From NCBI GenBank assembly GCA_000824805.1, contig CCNA01000007.1:62001-126000 (forward strand): a stretch of DNA of 64,000 bases. The letters run 5' to 3'. The position numbers and the translations under genes were made by a program. A model generated the notes under the pieces. The model saw only the letters and a program-made list of their open reading frames with translations. It was not told the DNA's origin and made no database searches. The stretch comes from Mesorhizobium sp. SOD10. GTDB taxonomy: Bacteria; Pseudomonadota; Alphaproteobacteria; Rhizobiales; Rhizobiaceae. Shown here in pieces: positions 17,500 to 27,063 of the stretch. How positions within the stretch are numbered: the first letter of the stretch is position 1; each line of letters opens with the position of its first letter.

Positions 17500-18534
17500 T
17501 TACTTCTTGCCGATGATGTTTTTGAGGGTCCAGTCGTATGAGTATTTGAGCCACAGGATATCGCTATCGGCCAGATTACCATGATCGGCCTTCAATTGCG
17601 CCACAGAGAGGACCGGAACGGGAGCCTCCATCGTCATGGGCACCGGTTCCCCACTGAGCTTCGCTACCGCGACGTTCACCGCCATGCCGCCGACTCCCGG
17701 ATCGGTGTTCATTGCGACGGAATCATATCCGGACTTCTCGTTCAGCTTAATCAACAGGTTCACATCAGTGCCCGAGAAGCCATAAACTTGCATGGGAACC
17801 TCGCGGCCGGCCGCTAGGAAGGCCTGTGCCGCGCCGAAGGCGGCTTCGCCTTGGGAGAAGATGATGTCCACCTTCGGCGGCAGTGTTGGCAAGATGGTGG
17901 TGACGTGCTGCTGAGCAACCGATTGGTTCCAGTCGCCGTAGACTGTTGAGACAACCTTGATGTCCGGATACTTGGCAAGCGCGCGCGTATAAGAGTCCTG
18001 GATAGTCTGTTCCGCGGCGTTTCCGGCCAAGCCGCGTATCATGATCGCAGTGCCCTTCGTCCCGACCCTGTCCGTAATGAGCTTTACGTATTTGTCGCCG
18101 AGGGTTTTGAAATCGTTTTGAAGTTCGATCGCCTTGGGGTTGGTGATCCCGCCCGTCCCTGTGGCAAGAACCGGGATGCCTGCAGCCACGGCGTTGTCCA
18201 CGGCCCCGTTCAGAGCTGTATCCGATAGCGGCTCGATAATGATGAAGTCCACGCCCTGCAGCGTCAGATTGTTGATCTGCTGGATCTGTGTCTGCGCGTC
18301 GCCTCCGGCGTCCACTATCTTGAGTTCCACCTTCTTGCCACTGGCATTGAGTTGTTCGGCCGCGTACTTCGCGGAAGCGAAGAACCCCTTCTGCCAACTG
18401 TTAGTCTGGAATGGCATGGCCACCCCAATGACGAATGTCTTGTCGTTGGCGGAAGCCTGACCACATGCCATCACTCCCCCAATCAACAGTCCCGCGGCCA
18501 AGACGGCACGCCTGCTCAGGGTATTTTTGCGCAT
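17500..18534 (-). CDS. Sugar-type ABC transporter substrate-binding protein
   Basis: The protein (344 aa) is a periplasmic-binding protein of the RbsB type (type I fold). An N-terminal export signal (NTLSRRAVLAAGLLIGGVMA) is followed by VIGVAMPFQTNSWQKGFFASAKYAA, the hallmark of the family, and DFIIIEPLSDTALNGAVDNAVAAGIPVLATG. The RR pair hints at Tat export, although a Sec signal also fits. GGGAGG precedes the ATG. It is the last gene of the unit with the fusion ATPase-permease and a second permease. The promoter links suggest an aromatic or phenolic ligand rather than a common sugar; that is inference. Confidence 0.88.
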   Translation of the reverse strand: MRKNTLSRRAVLAAGLLIGGVMACGQASANDKTFVIGVAMPFQTNSWQKGFFASAKYAAEQLNASGKKVELKIVDAGGDAQTQIQQINNLTLQGVDFIIIEPLSDTALNGAVDNAVAAGIPVLATGTGGITNPKAIELQNDFKTLGDKYVKLITDRVGTKGTAIMIRGLAGNAAEQTIQDSYTRALAKYPDIKVVSTVYGDWNQSVAQQHVTTILPTLPPKVDIIFSQGEAAFGAAQAFLAAGREVPMQVYGFSGTDVNLLIKLNEKSGYDSVAMNTDPGVGGMAVNVAVAKLSGEPVPMTMEAPVPVLSVAQLKADHGNLADSDILWLKYSYDWTLKNIIGKK

Positions 18535-18573
18535 TCTATTTTCCTCCCTTTTTGGATTGCATCCGTTTACGGA

Positions 18574-19578
18574 TTACCTTCGATCTGGCGAACGGGCCGC
18601 GACCAGGCAAACCGTCGACAGAACAATCAGACCTTGAATGACGTATTGCGTGCCGATCCCGAAGTTCAGCAGGATCAGGTCGGATTGGGCGAGTGTCAGG
18701 ACAAGGGCGCCCACCGCCGTTCCGAATACCGATGTCACGCCGCCGGTCGGCCGCGTGCCACCGATAACAACTGCGGCAACCGAGCCTAGCAGATACGCAC
18801 GGCCGAGATCGGCCGAGACGCCGCCCTGATAAGTCGCCAGCAACACACCCAGCAGCGCTTCGAGCACCCCCGCCAGGACGAATGTTCCCAGCAAAACCCA
18901 GCCACGACGCACGCCTGCCAGCCGCGCTACCTCGGCGTTTTGGCCCATAGCGTGAAATTGCAGTCCGAACACGGTCCTGGAAAGCAGCACACCTACGACG
19001 GCAAGGATGAGCGCCGCGACGATCAGCACGCCGGTGAGCCCCGCAAAGCGCGCCCGCAGCATGGCCTCGAACATTCCGCCAACAGGTTTGGACGGCCAAT
19101 TCTGGATGGAGACAGTCAGGCTGTAGAGAATATAACCGGATGCAAGCGTTGCCACGATCGCGGGAATACGCAGCCGGACGATCAACGCTACGTTAACCGC
19201 CCCGGTGAGAGCTCCCACGAGCACGCTAAGCAATACTGAGCCGGCGACGTTGTCCTGCCCAAGAACTCCTGCCGACATGACGTAGGCGCTAAAAGTGACG
19301 ACATAGGGAAGGCTGAGGTCGATATTTCCGGATCCGCTGGCCAGTACGGCCATTTGGGCTGTTCCCGCGAGAGCGAATAAGCCGGCGATTGTTGCGTTGG
19401 CGATGAGGAAGGACCACGAGAGCTCGCCCGTAACCAGCCCGGCGATCACCCACAGCAACACCACCCCGGCCAACGCGCCTGCCCAGGACTTCCTCAGGAG
19501 GTTTCGCCAGATCTTCACCCCAACATTCGTACTCATCAAAGTGACGGAGCCAACCGCGAATTGAGCTTTTCGGGTCAT
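18574..19578 (-). CDS. Sugar-type ABC transporter permease (RbsC-like)
   Basis: The protein (334 aa) is a polytopic membrane protein with about 8-10 hydrophobic segments, including LAGVVLLWVIAGLVTG and IVAALILAVVGVLL. It carries the BPD_transp_2 signatures ASGSGNIDLSLPYVV and GTRPTGGVTSVFGTAVGALV of ribose/xylose-type permeases. Its ATG overlaps the stop of the fusion gene (ATGA). It probably pairs with the permease half of the fusion protein to form a heterodimeric channel. Confidence 0.87.
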   Translation of the reverse strand: MTRKAQFAVGSVTLMSTNVGVKIWRNLLRKSWAGALAGVVLLWVIAGLVTGELSWSFLIANATIAGLFALAGTAQMAVLASGSGNIDLSLPYVVTFSAYVMSAGVLGQDNVAGSVLLSVLVGALTGAVNVALIVRLRIPAIVATLASGYILYSLTVSIQNWPSKPVGGMFEAMLRARFAGLTGVLIVAALILAVVGVLLSRTVFGLQFHAMGQNAEVARLAGVRRGWVLLGTFVLAGVLEALLGVLLATYQGGVSADLGRAYLLGSVAAVVIGGTRPTGGVTSVFGTAVGALVLTLAQSDLILLNFGIGTQYVIQGLIVLSTVCLVAARSPDRR

Positions 19579-22049
19579 GATGCCGTAGACCTCGTCAGCG
19601 AACGGAAACTCAAGGTCAGGACCAGGATCAAGCCTCCGATAGCGGTGGAATACTCCGAACTGATCCCAAGAAAGGTCAGGTTAGTCGTGACGAGGGAAAT
19701 CCCGATGACCGCCATCACGGCGCCGATGGGGGAAACCAAACCGCCGGCAAAGCTCGCGCCGCCAACGATAACGGCGGCAATCGTAGCCAGCGTAAAGCTT
19801 GCCGCTACATTCACGTTGCCGGCACCTGTCGCTGCCGTCAGCAGCAGCCCCGACAGGACCGCGAAGAATCCCGCCAGTGCGTAGAGCGTCACGCGTCCCG
19901 CAAGCGCCGAGAAGCCCAGGGAAATATAGGTCCTTCGGTTCTGCCCCAAAGCGCGGAGCCGGATGCTGTAGCTCCAGCCCTGGCAGATCCAAAGACCGAG
20001 CAAGGCTACCGCAGCCAGCACGTAACAGCTCAATGGCAGAGGCCACAGTTTGATGTGAATGAGGGTGGAAAGCCATTCAGGCGAACTCCCCCCCGGCGTA
20101 GCGCGAATCGTCAGCCCGATCCCCAGCCAGATGAACGAAGCACCCAACGTCGCGACGACAGACGACACGCCAAGAAGCTCAACGATCAATGCGAGCACGG
20201 CGTAACCCGCGATCAACGCGGCGAAAGCCAGGACGCCGACGGCGAATGAATCTCCAAGATAGGTAGCCGCCAGGACGTTGGCGAGACCGATGGAGAAGCC
20301 CAGTCCAAGATCGATGTCCCCTCCGAGAATGAAGAGCATCTGGGCGATGACGGCGAAAGCCAAGGGTAACGAGGCCTGGAACAGAAGCTCCAGCCCGAAC
20401 GTACTAAAGGCATTGGGCTGCTGCCAGAAGACCAATGCAAACATAGCAAGCATCAGAAAAGCTGCAGGCAAAGATCGCCAGGAAAGCAGCTTCGCCAGAG
20501 ACGCATCTCCCGACAGCCTTTCCCTCGCCCATGGGGCTTCTCGCGATGCCGCGGTCGCCGCGTGTCCCGGATTCATGAATGACGCTTGGGTTATGCGCTC
20601 CTCGGTGATGTCCGCGCCGCTTAACTCCGCCACCACGTGCCCTCGGGCCATGACATAGACCCGATCACAGCGACGAAACTCGGCAAGTTCGGTCGAGTAA
20701 AGGATCGCGCTCCGACCCTTCTCCTTCAGCTTGTCGAGGATAGTGTAGATCGATCCCTTGGCACTGACATCGACCCCCCTCGTGGGATCGTCTAGCAGGA
20801 GCAGAGGCGCTTCGCTCGCAAGCGCGCGTCCGAGCAGCGCTCGTTGTTGATTGCCTCCGCTGAGGTTGACAATCGGCGAAGTGGCACGATTGACCAGGCC
20901 CAGTTCCGAAAGCCAATCATTGGCCGTCGCCTTCAGCCCTCGGAAATCGACCAGGCCAGCTCGGGAGAACCGCGGAGCGGCGGAAATGGCGACATTTTCC
21001 TCGACGTCCCAAAGCGGCAGGAGGCCCTCGTTTTTCCGGTCGCCGCTGACATAGGCCACATCCGTCGATGAGTGAATAGATCCGGTATTCCGCGTTCTCG
21101 CCGAGAAGACGGCCTGCAAGAAATCGCGCTGGCCCGCACCCTCCAGTCCGGCAATTCCAACTACCTCGCCTGCGCTCACTCGGATGCAGACCTCGTGAAG
21201 GCGCCCCGATGACAGTTTGTCAACGGTGAGAATATCTCGGGACATGTCACCGACCGGCATAGGCGCAACGGGGCTGTGTTGTTCGACCATCGCTCCCAGT
21301 AGTGAGAGGAGTTCGTCATGCGTCAGGTTTTGTGCGTCTCCGTCGAAATGAAGCCTCCCGTCGCGAAGAACAACGACACGATGGGCCAGGCGCAGAGCCT
21401 CCTCGAGCTTGTGGGTCACATAGATGACAGCCACGCCGTGCGCCGCCCGACGCATAACCAAGTCCGCGAGTTGGTCAGCCTCGCGGGACGACAGCGCGGA
21501 AGTCGGCTCGTCCAGGATGACCACCCTTGTGTCAGGCTCCGTCATAGCGCGTGCGATCTCGACCATCTGACGTTCGGCCACGGATAGTGACGCGACTTCC
21601 TCGCGAACATCGATGCGGTTTCCTGGGAAGACTTTCATGCGTTCACGTGCGCGGCGAACAAGTTCTCGCCGTGACCCGGCGCCCTTGTGTTCCGACGTAA
21701 GCGCCAGATTCTCGGCCACCGTCAGGTTCGGAAAGGTGGAAAGCTCCTGGAAAACCCGCTGGATACCCGGAGTGCGTGAGTTCTTCCCCACGCGTTGTCC
21801 GGATTCAACCGGCTGGCCGTTCACCAAGAGCATGCCAGCGCTCGGGGCCAATGTCCCATCGACCAGGTTGAGAAAGGTCGATTTGCCCGCCCCGTTTGGT
21901 CCGAGCAGAACGAGGATTTCACCGGCCCGGATATCCAGGCTCACATCGCGCAAGACGTCATTGTTACCAAAGCTCTTCCACAGATTGCGAGCCGAAATGA
22001 CTGTGTTTCCGCTCTGCGGCTCTTGCGCGTTCCTGCCGGCGCCTTCCAT
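19575..22049 (-). CDS. ABC transporter ATPase-permease fusion (RbsA-RbsC type)
   Basis: The 824-residue protein joins two ATPase domains to one permease. The first ATPase domain (about 20-240) has Walker A GPNGAGKST and Walker B VVILDEPTSA. The second (about 260-500) has the degenerate Walker A GLEGAGQRD normal for this family, plus LSGGNQQRALLGRALA and LLLLDDPTRGVD. Residues about 520-824 form an RbsC-like permease (GGDIDLGLGFSIGL, GGASFAGGLVSPIGA). Family members usually encode these parts separately. GGGAGGAG precedes the ATG. No frameshift is involved: the frame is continuous through the linker around 500-520. Confidence 0.88.
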   Translation of the reverse strand: MEGAGRNAQEPQSGNTVISARNLWKSFGNNDVLRDVSLDIRAGEILVLLGPNGAGKSTFLNLVDGTLAPSAGMLLVNGQPVESGQRVGKNSRTPGIQRVFQELSTFPNLTVAENLALTSEHKGAGSRRELVRRARERMKVFPGNRIDVREEVASLSVAERQMVEIARAMTEPDTRVVILDEPTSALSSREADQLADLVMRRAAHGVAVIYVTHKLEEALRLAHRVVVLRDGRLHFDGDAQNLTHDELLSLLGAMVEQHSPVAPMPVGDMSRDILTVDKLSSGRLHEVCIRVSAGEVVGIAGLEGAGQRDFLQAVFSARTRNTGSIHSSTDVAYVSGDRKNEGLLPLWDVEENVAISAAPRFSRAGLVDFRGLKATANDWLSELGLVNRATSPIVNLSGGNQQRALLGRALASEAPLLLLDDPTRGVDVSAKGSIYTILDKLKEKGRSAILYSTELAEFRRCDRVYVMARGHVVAELSGADITEERITQASFMNPGHAATAASREAPWARERLSGDASLAKLLSWRSLPAAFLMLAMFALVFWQQPNAFSTFGLELLFQASLPLAFAVIAQMLFILGGDIDLGLGFSIGLANVLAATYLGDSFAVGVLAFAALIAGYAVLALIVELLGVSSVVATLGASFIWLGIGLTIRATPGGSSPEWLSTLIHIKLWPLPLSCYVLAAVALLGLWICQGWSYSIRLRALGQNRRTYISLGFSALAGRVTLYALAGFFAVLSGLLLTAATGAGNVNVAASFTLATIAAVIVGGASFAGGLVSPIGAVMAVIGISLVTTNLTFLGISSEYSTAIGGLILVLTLSFRSLTRSTAS

Positions 22050-22394
22050 AAATTCTCCTCCCAGGCCTTAAAACGCTCACCTCCACCGTCCCGTGCCTCC
22101 AGGGCACGCCAATTTTGTTGTCCGGTGGTTTACCTGTAACCGCCCCTCAGTGGGACGTATCGATCACTCCCTAGCGTAGTTGCGGCATTGCTATCGCGCC
22201 GTTTGGTTCGGCTCTTGGCGACCAGCGGCCTTGCATCAACGTACGTTCCTCCAAATTGCCCAACGCGCGGTATACGTTGCGTATCATGCAAGTCGGATTA
22301 TCTTATCTAACATGTTAGGTAATTGTCAAGCGAACATTCAAGATTCCTGATCCTGAACCGTGCGCCCCCTCTCTCTGTCTGGCTCCTGTCGCGC
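22050..22394. promoter_or_regulatory. Divergent promoter region, 345 bases
   Basis: No gene is supported. The region holds the leader and promoter of the ABC operon (minus strand) and the start region of the marR gene (plus strand). The only strong signal is the operator-promoter at 22300-22329. Confidence 0.5.
22300..22329 (-). promoter_or_regulatory. Promoter with CTAACATGTTAG operator (ABC operon / hpaR)
   Basis: On the minus strand TTGACA (22324-22329), an 18-base spacer and TAAGAT (22300-22305) form a strong sigma-70-like promoter for the ABC operon. The spacer holds the perfect 12-base palindrome CTAACATGTTAG (22307-22318), centred as in the promoter at 17260-17289. It also lies directly before the plus-strand marR gene, so one bound dimer could control both directions. 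Confidence 0.72.
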
Positions 22395-23027
22395 ATGTCT
22401 GGTATAGCCGATCTCATGATCAAATCACCCAAGCCCGATCCATCCAAAGCCATGCGCAGTTTTTCGGCGTCGCTGCCGATGATGCTGTTGCGGGCTCGAG
22501 AGGCCGTCATGGCCCCATTTCGGGAGTTGCTGGATGAGCACGGGCTCACCGAACAGCAGTGGCGGGTCTTTCGCGTGCTCGCCAAGAACGATGAAATGGA
22601 CGTCACTCAGCTGGTCGAATCGACATATCTCCTGGGACCGAGCGTCGCTCGGATCCTGCGCGACCTCGAGAACCAGAAACTGATCGTGACGCGGGCGGAC
22701 AAACACGACAAACGTCGCAAGTGGGTTCGGCTCGCACCGAAAGGCCGAAAGCAGGTCGAGTTGATTGCGCCGCCTTCCGAGGCAATTTACGCCGAACTCA
22801 GCGAGACGTTCGGATCGGAGCGTCTGACCGCCCTGCAAGGGCTGCTTGAGGAATTACAGGCCACCGCGATCGCGAACGGGTCGTGGAAGCGTCATAAACC
22901 CAACACGGAAGCCGCAAGATCCGCTCCGAAACGAGCTCCAATCCGGGCCGGCAAACGGACGAATGCTGCCGACAAATTGCGCGACATGGGCCGTTCGACA
23001 CAGGACGCGATCGAGAGCGAACCATAA
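22395..23027 (+). CDS. hpaR: MarR-family regulator, HpaR-like
   Basis: The protein (210 aa) closely follows the HpaR pattern. SLPMMLLRAREAVMAPFREL and EHGLTEQQWRVFRVL are characteristic, followed by a winged helix with LLGPSVARILRDLENQKLI and the wing DKHDKRRKWVRLAPKG. HpaR represses homoprotocatechuate meta-cleavage genes and responds to the aromatic substrate. The last about 60 residues form an unusual basic, Ala/Lys/Arg-rich tail. The start is uncertain: ATG at 22395, ATG at 22416 or TTG at 22323, none with a clear ribosome site. It is divergent from the ABC operon and precedes hpaI. Confidence 0.82.
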   Translation: MSGIADLMIKSPKPDPSKAMRSFSASLPMMLLRAREAVMAPFRELLDEHGLTEQQWRVFRVLAKNDEMDVTQLVESTYLLGPSVARILRDLENQKLIVTRADKHDKRRKWVRLAPKGRKQVELIAPPSEAIYAELSETFGSERLTALQGLLEELQATAIANGSWKRHKPNTEAARSAPKRAPIRAGKRTNAADKLRDMGRSTQDAIESEP

Positions 23028-23182
23028 GTTAGGGTGGACCGACACGGCCGCTACCGGAAGTCTGTCAGGCGCACCTCGTCCAAGGTCCGGCTAAGAGCGG
23101 CCTTCGGCATCGGCAGCCTCTCGGAGCGACGCCTTCTTGCTTTTCGAAGTGCCTAGGGGCGGACAGCGCGTCCCACCGTCAG

Positions 23183-23995
23183 TCAGTAGACCTTCACTTC
23201 TAATCCAGCCGGCGAGCCCGGAGGCTTTGTATCGTAAAAATCGGAAAGCAAACGTGTCGTTGCGTTTGCCAGTAGCGTTACATCATTGCCTATCCCGATG
23301 AACGTCGCACCCAATTCCACGTATCGCCGCGCCAACTTGAGGTCGCCTATCAGTGCGCCTGCCGCTTTGCAATGGGAGAGGATTTTCGCGAAGGCCTGTT
23401 CGATCTCTCTCTGAACCTCGGGCGCTCCGGGCCGACCAAGAAAACCCATGTCAGCCGCGAGATCGGCTGGACCGATAAAGACGCCGTCGACGCCGTCAGT
23501 TGAGGCAATCTCGTCGAGTGCGGCGAGCCCGGCGCGGCTTTCTACCTGGAGAAGCAGGCAGAGCTCTCCATCGGCTGTCTGAAGGTAGTCCGGGATGCGA
23601 TTGAAGGCCGATGCACGTGCAAGCGCAGCGCCAACGCCGCGCACACCATGCGGTGGATAGCGCATCGCCCGAACCATATCGCGGGCCATGGCGCCACTTT
23701 CGACCATCGGAACCAGCAGCGTCTGCGCACCAATATCCAGAAGTTGCTTGATGATGTGAGTCTCGCCGATCGGGGGACGAATAATCGCATGGGCGGTACT
23801 ACCTTTGATGGCCTGTAACTGTGCGACAAGCAGGGGCACATCGTTCGGCGCGTGCTCGGCGTCCAGAAGGAGCCAGTCATAGCCGGCGCCGGCGCACAGC
23901 TCGGCCGTGTAAGGGCTGGCGAGCGCCTGCCACAGGCCGACTTGTACCTTTCCGTCCCTGAGCGCTTGCTTGAAGGTGTTCTTGGGCGCAGGCAT
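23183..23995 (-). CDS. hpaI: HpcH/HpaI-family aldolase
   Basis: The protein (270 aa) is a class II pyruvate aldolase. The N-terminal VGLWQALASPYTAEL, GYDWLLLDAEHAPND, the catalytic Arg/Glu segment LLLQVESRAGL and GVFIGPADLAADMG (metal site Glu/Asp) are all present. HpaI cleaves 4-hydroxy-2-oxoheptane-1,7-dioate to pyruvate and succinate semialdehyde. The start at 23995 (MPAPKNTF) matches the family N-terminus. It lies 8 bases after hpaH and ends the operon that begins with hpaD, which supports the homoprotocatechuate role. Confidence 0.88.
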   Translation of the reverse strand: MPAPKNTFKQALRDGKVQVGLWQALASPYTAELCAGAGYDWLLLDAEHAPNDVPLLVAQLQAIKGSTAHAIIRPPIGETHIIKQLLDIGAQTLLVPMVESGAMARDMVRAMRYPPHGVRGVGAALARASAFNRIPDYLQTADGELCLLLQVESRAGLAALDEIASTDGVDGVFIGPADLAADMGFLGRPGAPEVQREIEQAFAKILSHCKAAGALIGDLKLARRYVELGATFIGIGNDVTLLANATTRLLSDFYDTKPPGSPAGLEVKVY

Positions 23996-24003
23996 CGACG
24001 TCC

Positions 24004-24807
24004 TCAGGCGAAAAACAAGCTGACAGTGCCATACGGACCGAAATCGCCGACGATCGTGTCGCCGTGTCTGGCTTCGATCGGGCGGATAAAGGAGCCTGCG
24101 AGTACGATATGCCCGGCCTCGATACCGTCGCCGTACTGGGCGAGACGATTGGCGAGCCATGCGATGCCGCGTGCTGGTTGGTTAAGGACGCCGGCGCCCA
24201 GGCCCGTTTCCACCACCTCGGCGTTGCGCGAGACGATGGCGCCCATCCAGCGCATGTCAATGCCGTCAGGGCGCGAGGCCTTGCCGCCCGTGACGACGCC
24301 GGCGTTGGCTGCGTTGTCTGAGATGGTATCGACGACGGTTCGGGTTTTGTTGGTCTGAGGGTCGACGCGCACGATCCGGGTGTCCAGGACCTCAAGCGCT
24401 GGTATGACGTAGTCCGTGGCGTTCAACACATCTAACACCGTAATGCCTGGCCCCTTCAACGGTGCCTTCATCGCAAAGGCGATCTCGGCCTCGACGCGAG
24501 GCTGGATGAAGCGCCCTGCCGGCACCGTAGCCCCTTCTTCAAAAACCATGTCTCCGAGCAGTACGCCGGAATCGGGGATGTTGATGTTGAGTGCATTTTG
24601 CATAGCCTTGGACGTCAGGCCTATCTTCCAGCCTATTACCTTGTGGCCCTTGGAGACCTTCCTCTTTACCCACGCAGCCTGGACCGCATATGCATCGTTC
24701 ATGTCCATGCCGGGATGTTCGAGCGAGAGCAGACCGATCTGTTTGAGTGTGCGCTCAGCTTGATCAAGCCGTTCGGCGGCATTTTCGATGTGATGCTCAC
24801 TAAGCAT
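24004..24807 (-). CDS. hpaH: 2-oxo-hept-4-ene-1,7-dioate hydratase
   Basis: The protein (267 aa) is a hydratase of the MhpD/HpaH family. Markers are [23 protein letters not shown], the metal site PRVEAEIAFAM, LDTRIVRVDPQTNKTRTVVDTISDNAANAG and the C-terminal FGPYGTVSLFF, which is closer to HpaH than to MhpD. It hydrates the oxo-heptenedioate formed after ring cleavage and gives the HpaI substrate. The ATG at 24807 has AGGGG upstream. It sits directly before hpaI and far downstream of hpaD in the same orientation. Confidence 0.88.
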   Translation of the reverse strand: MLSEHHIENAAERLDQAERTLKQIGLLSLEHPGMDMNDAYAVQAAWVKRKVSKGHKVIGWKIGLTSKAMQNALNINIPDSGVLLGDMVFEEGATVPAGRFIQPRVEAEIAFAMKAPLKGPGITVLDVLNATDYVIPALEVLDTRIVRVDPQTNKTRTVVDTISDNAANAGVVTGGKASRPDGIDMRWMGAIVSRNAEVVETGLGAGVLNQPARGIAWLANRLAQYGDGIEAGHIVLAGSFIRPIEARHGDTIVGDFGPYGTVSLFFA

Positions 24808-24936
24808 TTTCAAACCCCTTTGCGTTAGCTTGGACTCAGAACAGATCGACCCGATGAGCCAAGCCACGGCCCATTTGGCGGATCGGGAATTTGACAAGCT
24901 TGCGGGCCTGACTGCATTGGGAAAGCGTCAAGAGTG

Positions 24937-26889
24937 TTAGCCCGCAAGAAAGGACTCAAGGCGATCGGCGGCCAGCAGCCCGGATAATGACGCTTCCGCC
25001 ATCAGACCCGGCTTTATGACATCACCGGCGCGAAGCATTGGAATTTCGGGCAGGGCAAGCGCAAGTTCGTCGGCAATCCAGCTTCGCGCTTCCCGCCCGG
25101 CAGCGACCACCACGAAATCGGGCAACTTAATCATTGACCTCGTCCCGTTGGTTTGAATGACGAGGCCCTCTTCATCCAGCAACTCGACGGTGGTCCTTGA
25201 CATCATGACGACATGAGACATCTCTCTGAGCTCGTCGACCAGACGCCGCCCGAGGCGTTTTCCCCCGGAATGACCCCATTGTTCGCCCACCTCGATGAGC
25301 GTCACCGGGATTCCGGCTCGAGCAATCGTAAGCGCCATACCGACGGCATGCTCATCGCCGCCAAGGATGACGGCCGGGCCCGGGACCGACTGCGGATCGA
25401 AATCCTCGATCGTCGCGAACGGCGTGTCGCGCAAACCCGGCACATCGGGAATGAAACTTTGTGATCCAGCCGCCACGATCACCGCATCGGCCTCTAGGGC
25501 CCGGATTATGTCCGGCGAGGCTCGCTGATTGAGCACGATCTCGGCTCCCAGTGTAAGCAATCGCCTTTCGAGAGGCGGAATGACGGCGGGGAAGTCATGC
25601 AAAAGAGGCAAATGTCCGGCCAGGAGAAGCTGCCCGCCGAGAACATGGCTGGTTTCGAACAGAGTGACGCGACACCCCCGCTCGGATGCCCGTATAGCGG
25701 CCTGCAGCCCAGCCAGTCCGCCGCCCACCACCGCCACGACAGGCGGCCGGCCGGGTCGAAGGCGAGCACGCGGAATCAATGTTTCGCGCGCCGCCCGGGG
25801 ATTGACACTGCAAGCGCTGGGATGATCAACATCGCGCGAGTCCGCGCAATATTGACATGCAATGCAAGGACGGATTTCAGAGTCTTTGCCACAAAATGCC
25901 TTGTTCGGCCATTCCGGATCTGCGTGCAGTGCCCTCGATATCGACACGAAGTCGGCGCTGCCTTGCGACAGCGCGGCTTCCGCATCCGCCGGATCATTGA
26001 GACGGCCCGAAACTGAGACCGGGATGGTGACGGCACTCCGGATGCGCGCGGCTATTGGAACGTTCACGCCTGCCGGCGAGTCGGCCATAGGAACCGACTT
26101 CCATCGGGACTCGTAGGTCCCCACCGCTACATCGATCAAATCGAGGCCGCGCTCCTCAAGCAGGAGGGCGAACCGAAGAACATCATCGAACGTGATCCCC
26201 TCGGGGTGGAACTCATCGACGCACAGACGGTAGGCGACCGGAAACTGCGGACCTACCGCCCTTCGAACCGCTTCGTAGACCTGCAGCGGAAATCTTGCCC
26301 GGTTTTCGAACGGGCCACCGAAGACGTCGGTCCGACGATTGTGAAGAGGCGAAAGAAATTCACCGAGCAAGTATCCGCTCGCTCCGTGGAGCTCGACCAG
26401 GTCAAATCCGGCTTCCTTGACCCGGGCTGCGGCCGCCCCGAAGTGCCCGACTATCTCTTCGATCTCCGGTTCGGTCAGCGTGTGGGGAGCGTCAAGTAGC
26501 CCGAAGACAGGGCAGGCCCGGCCTGACACGCTGACCGGCTGTCGGAAATTGATCGCAGATTGGGCCTGGCGCCCTGCGAAGTTGATCTGCATGCCGATCG
26601 CCGCATCGCTCTCATGCGCCGCGGCTGCGACCGCTCGAAGGTCAGGTAGGAAGGTGTCATCATGGACCCCGAGCTGGAACACGCTCCCACGCCCGGCAGG
26701 ATGAATGAAGGCCGCTTCCGGCAGCAGAAGTCCCGCTCCGCCGCTCGCTCTTTCCCTCACCGATTCAACGAAGGCCAGACCTGGCCGACCGTGGCGGTCA
26801 CAAAGATTTCTCTCGAGCGGTGCCGCGATAATCCGGTTCCGGGTTGTCAGGAACCCAATCTTACCGTGCGAGAATAGAGCGGTGTACAT
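24937..26889 (-). CDS. Old-yellow-enzyme / 2,4-dienoyl-CoA reductase-type flavoprotein
   Basis: The 650-residue protein has an N-terminal FMN TIM barrel (about 1-340; RNRIIAAPLERNL, DLVELHGASGYLLGEFLSP, DFVSISRALHADP). A 4Fe-4S cluster region follows (CIACQYC, then a fourth Cys 12 residues later). The C-terminal part is an FAD/NAD Rossmann pair (VVAVVGGGLAGLQAAI). The CxxCxxC spacing resembles trimethylamine dehydrogenase more than FadH (CxxCxxxC). Such enzymes reduce enoates or demethylate amines. In this operon it may reduce an unsaturated aromatic-side-chain or ring-fission intermediate. I use the ATG at 26889, where family similarity begins. Confidence 0.82.
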   Translation of the reverse strand: MYTALFSHGKIGFLTTRNRIIAAPLERNLCDRHGRPGLAFVESVRERASGGAGLLLPEAAFIHPAGRGSVFQLGVHDDTFLPDLRAVAAAAHESDAAIGMQINFAGRQAQSAINFRQPVSVSGRACPVFGLLDAPHTLTEPEIEEIVGHFGAAAARVKEAGFDLVELHGASGYLLGEFLSPLHNRRTDVFGGPFENRARFPLQVYEAVRRAVGPQFPVAYRLCVDEFHPEGITFDDVLRFALLLEERGLDLIDVAVGTYESRWKSVPMADSPAGVNVPIAARIRSAVTIPVSVSGRLNDPADAEAALSQGSADFVSISRALHADPEWPNKAFCGKDSEIRPCIACQYCADSRDVDHPSACSVNPRAARETLIPRARLRPGRPPVVAVVGGGLAGLQAAIRASERGCRVTLFETSHVLGGQLLLAGHLPLLHDFPAVIPPLERRLLTLGAEIVLNQRASPDIIRALEADAVIVAAGSQSFIPDVPGLRDTPFATIEDFDPQSVPGPAVILGGDEHAVGMALTIARAGIPVTLIEVGEQWGHSGGKRLGRRLVDELREMSHVVMMSRTTVELLDEEGLVIQTNGTRSMIKLPDFVVVAAGREARSWIADELALALPEIPMLRAGDVIKPGLMAEASLSGLLAADRLESFLAG

Positions 26890-27063
26890 AGGGGCCACAC
26901 GATGAGGTGACAGGTTTTGTGAGCGGGCCAAGTGACAAAGCACGACGTTTCGCCGAGTTCCGCAGCGTGACGCATTGGAGCGCACGGAATGTGCGCAAGG
27001 CAAAACAGCTAGCGGCGGGGTGGCATGGGCTGATCGCCACGCCCTCCCCATTTCGACAAATTT

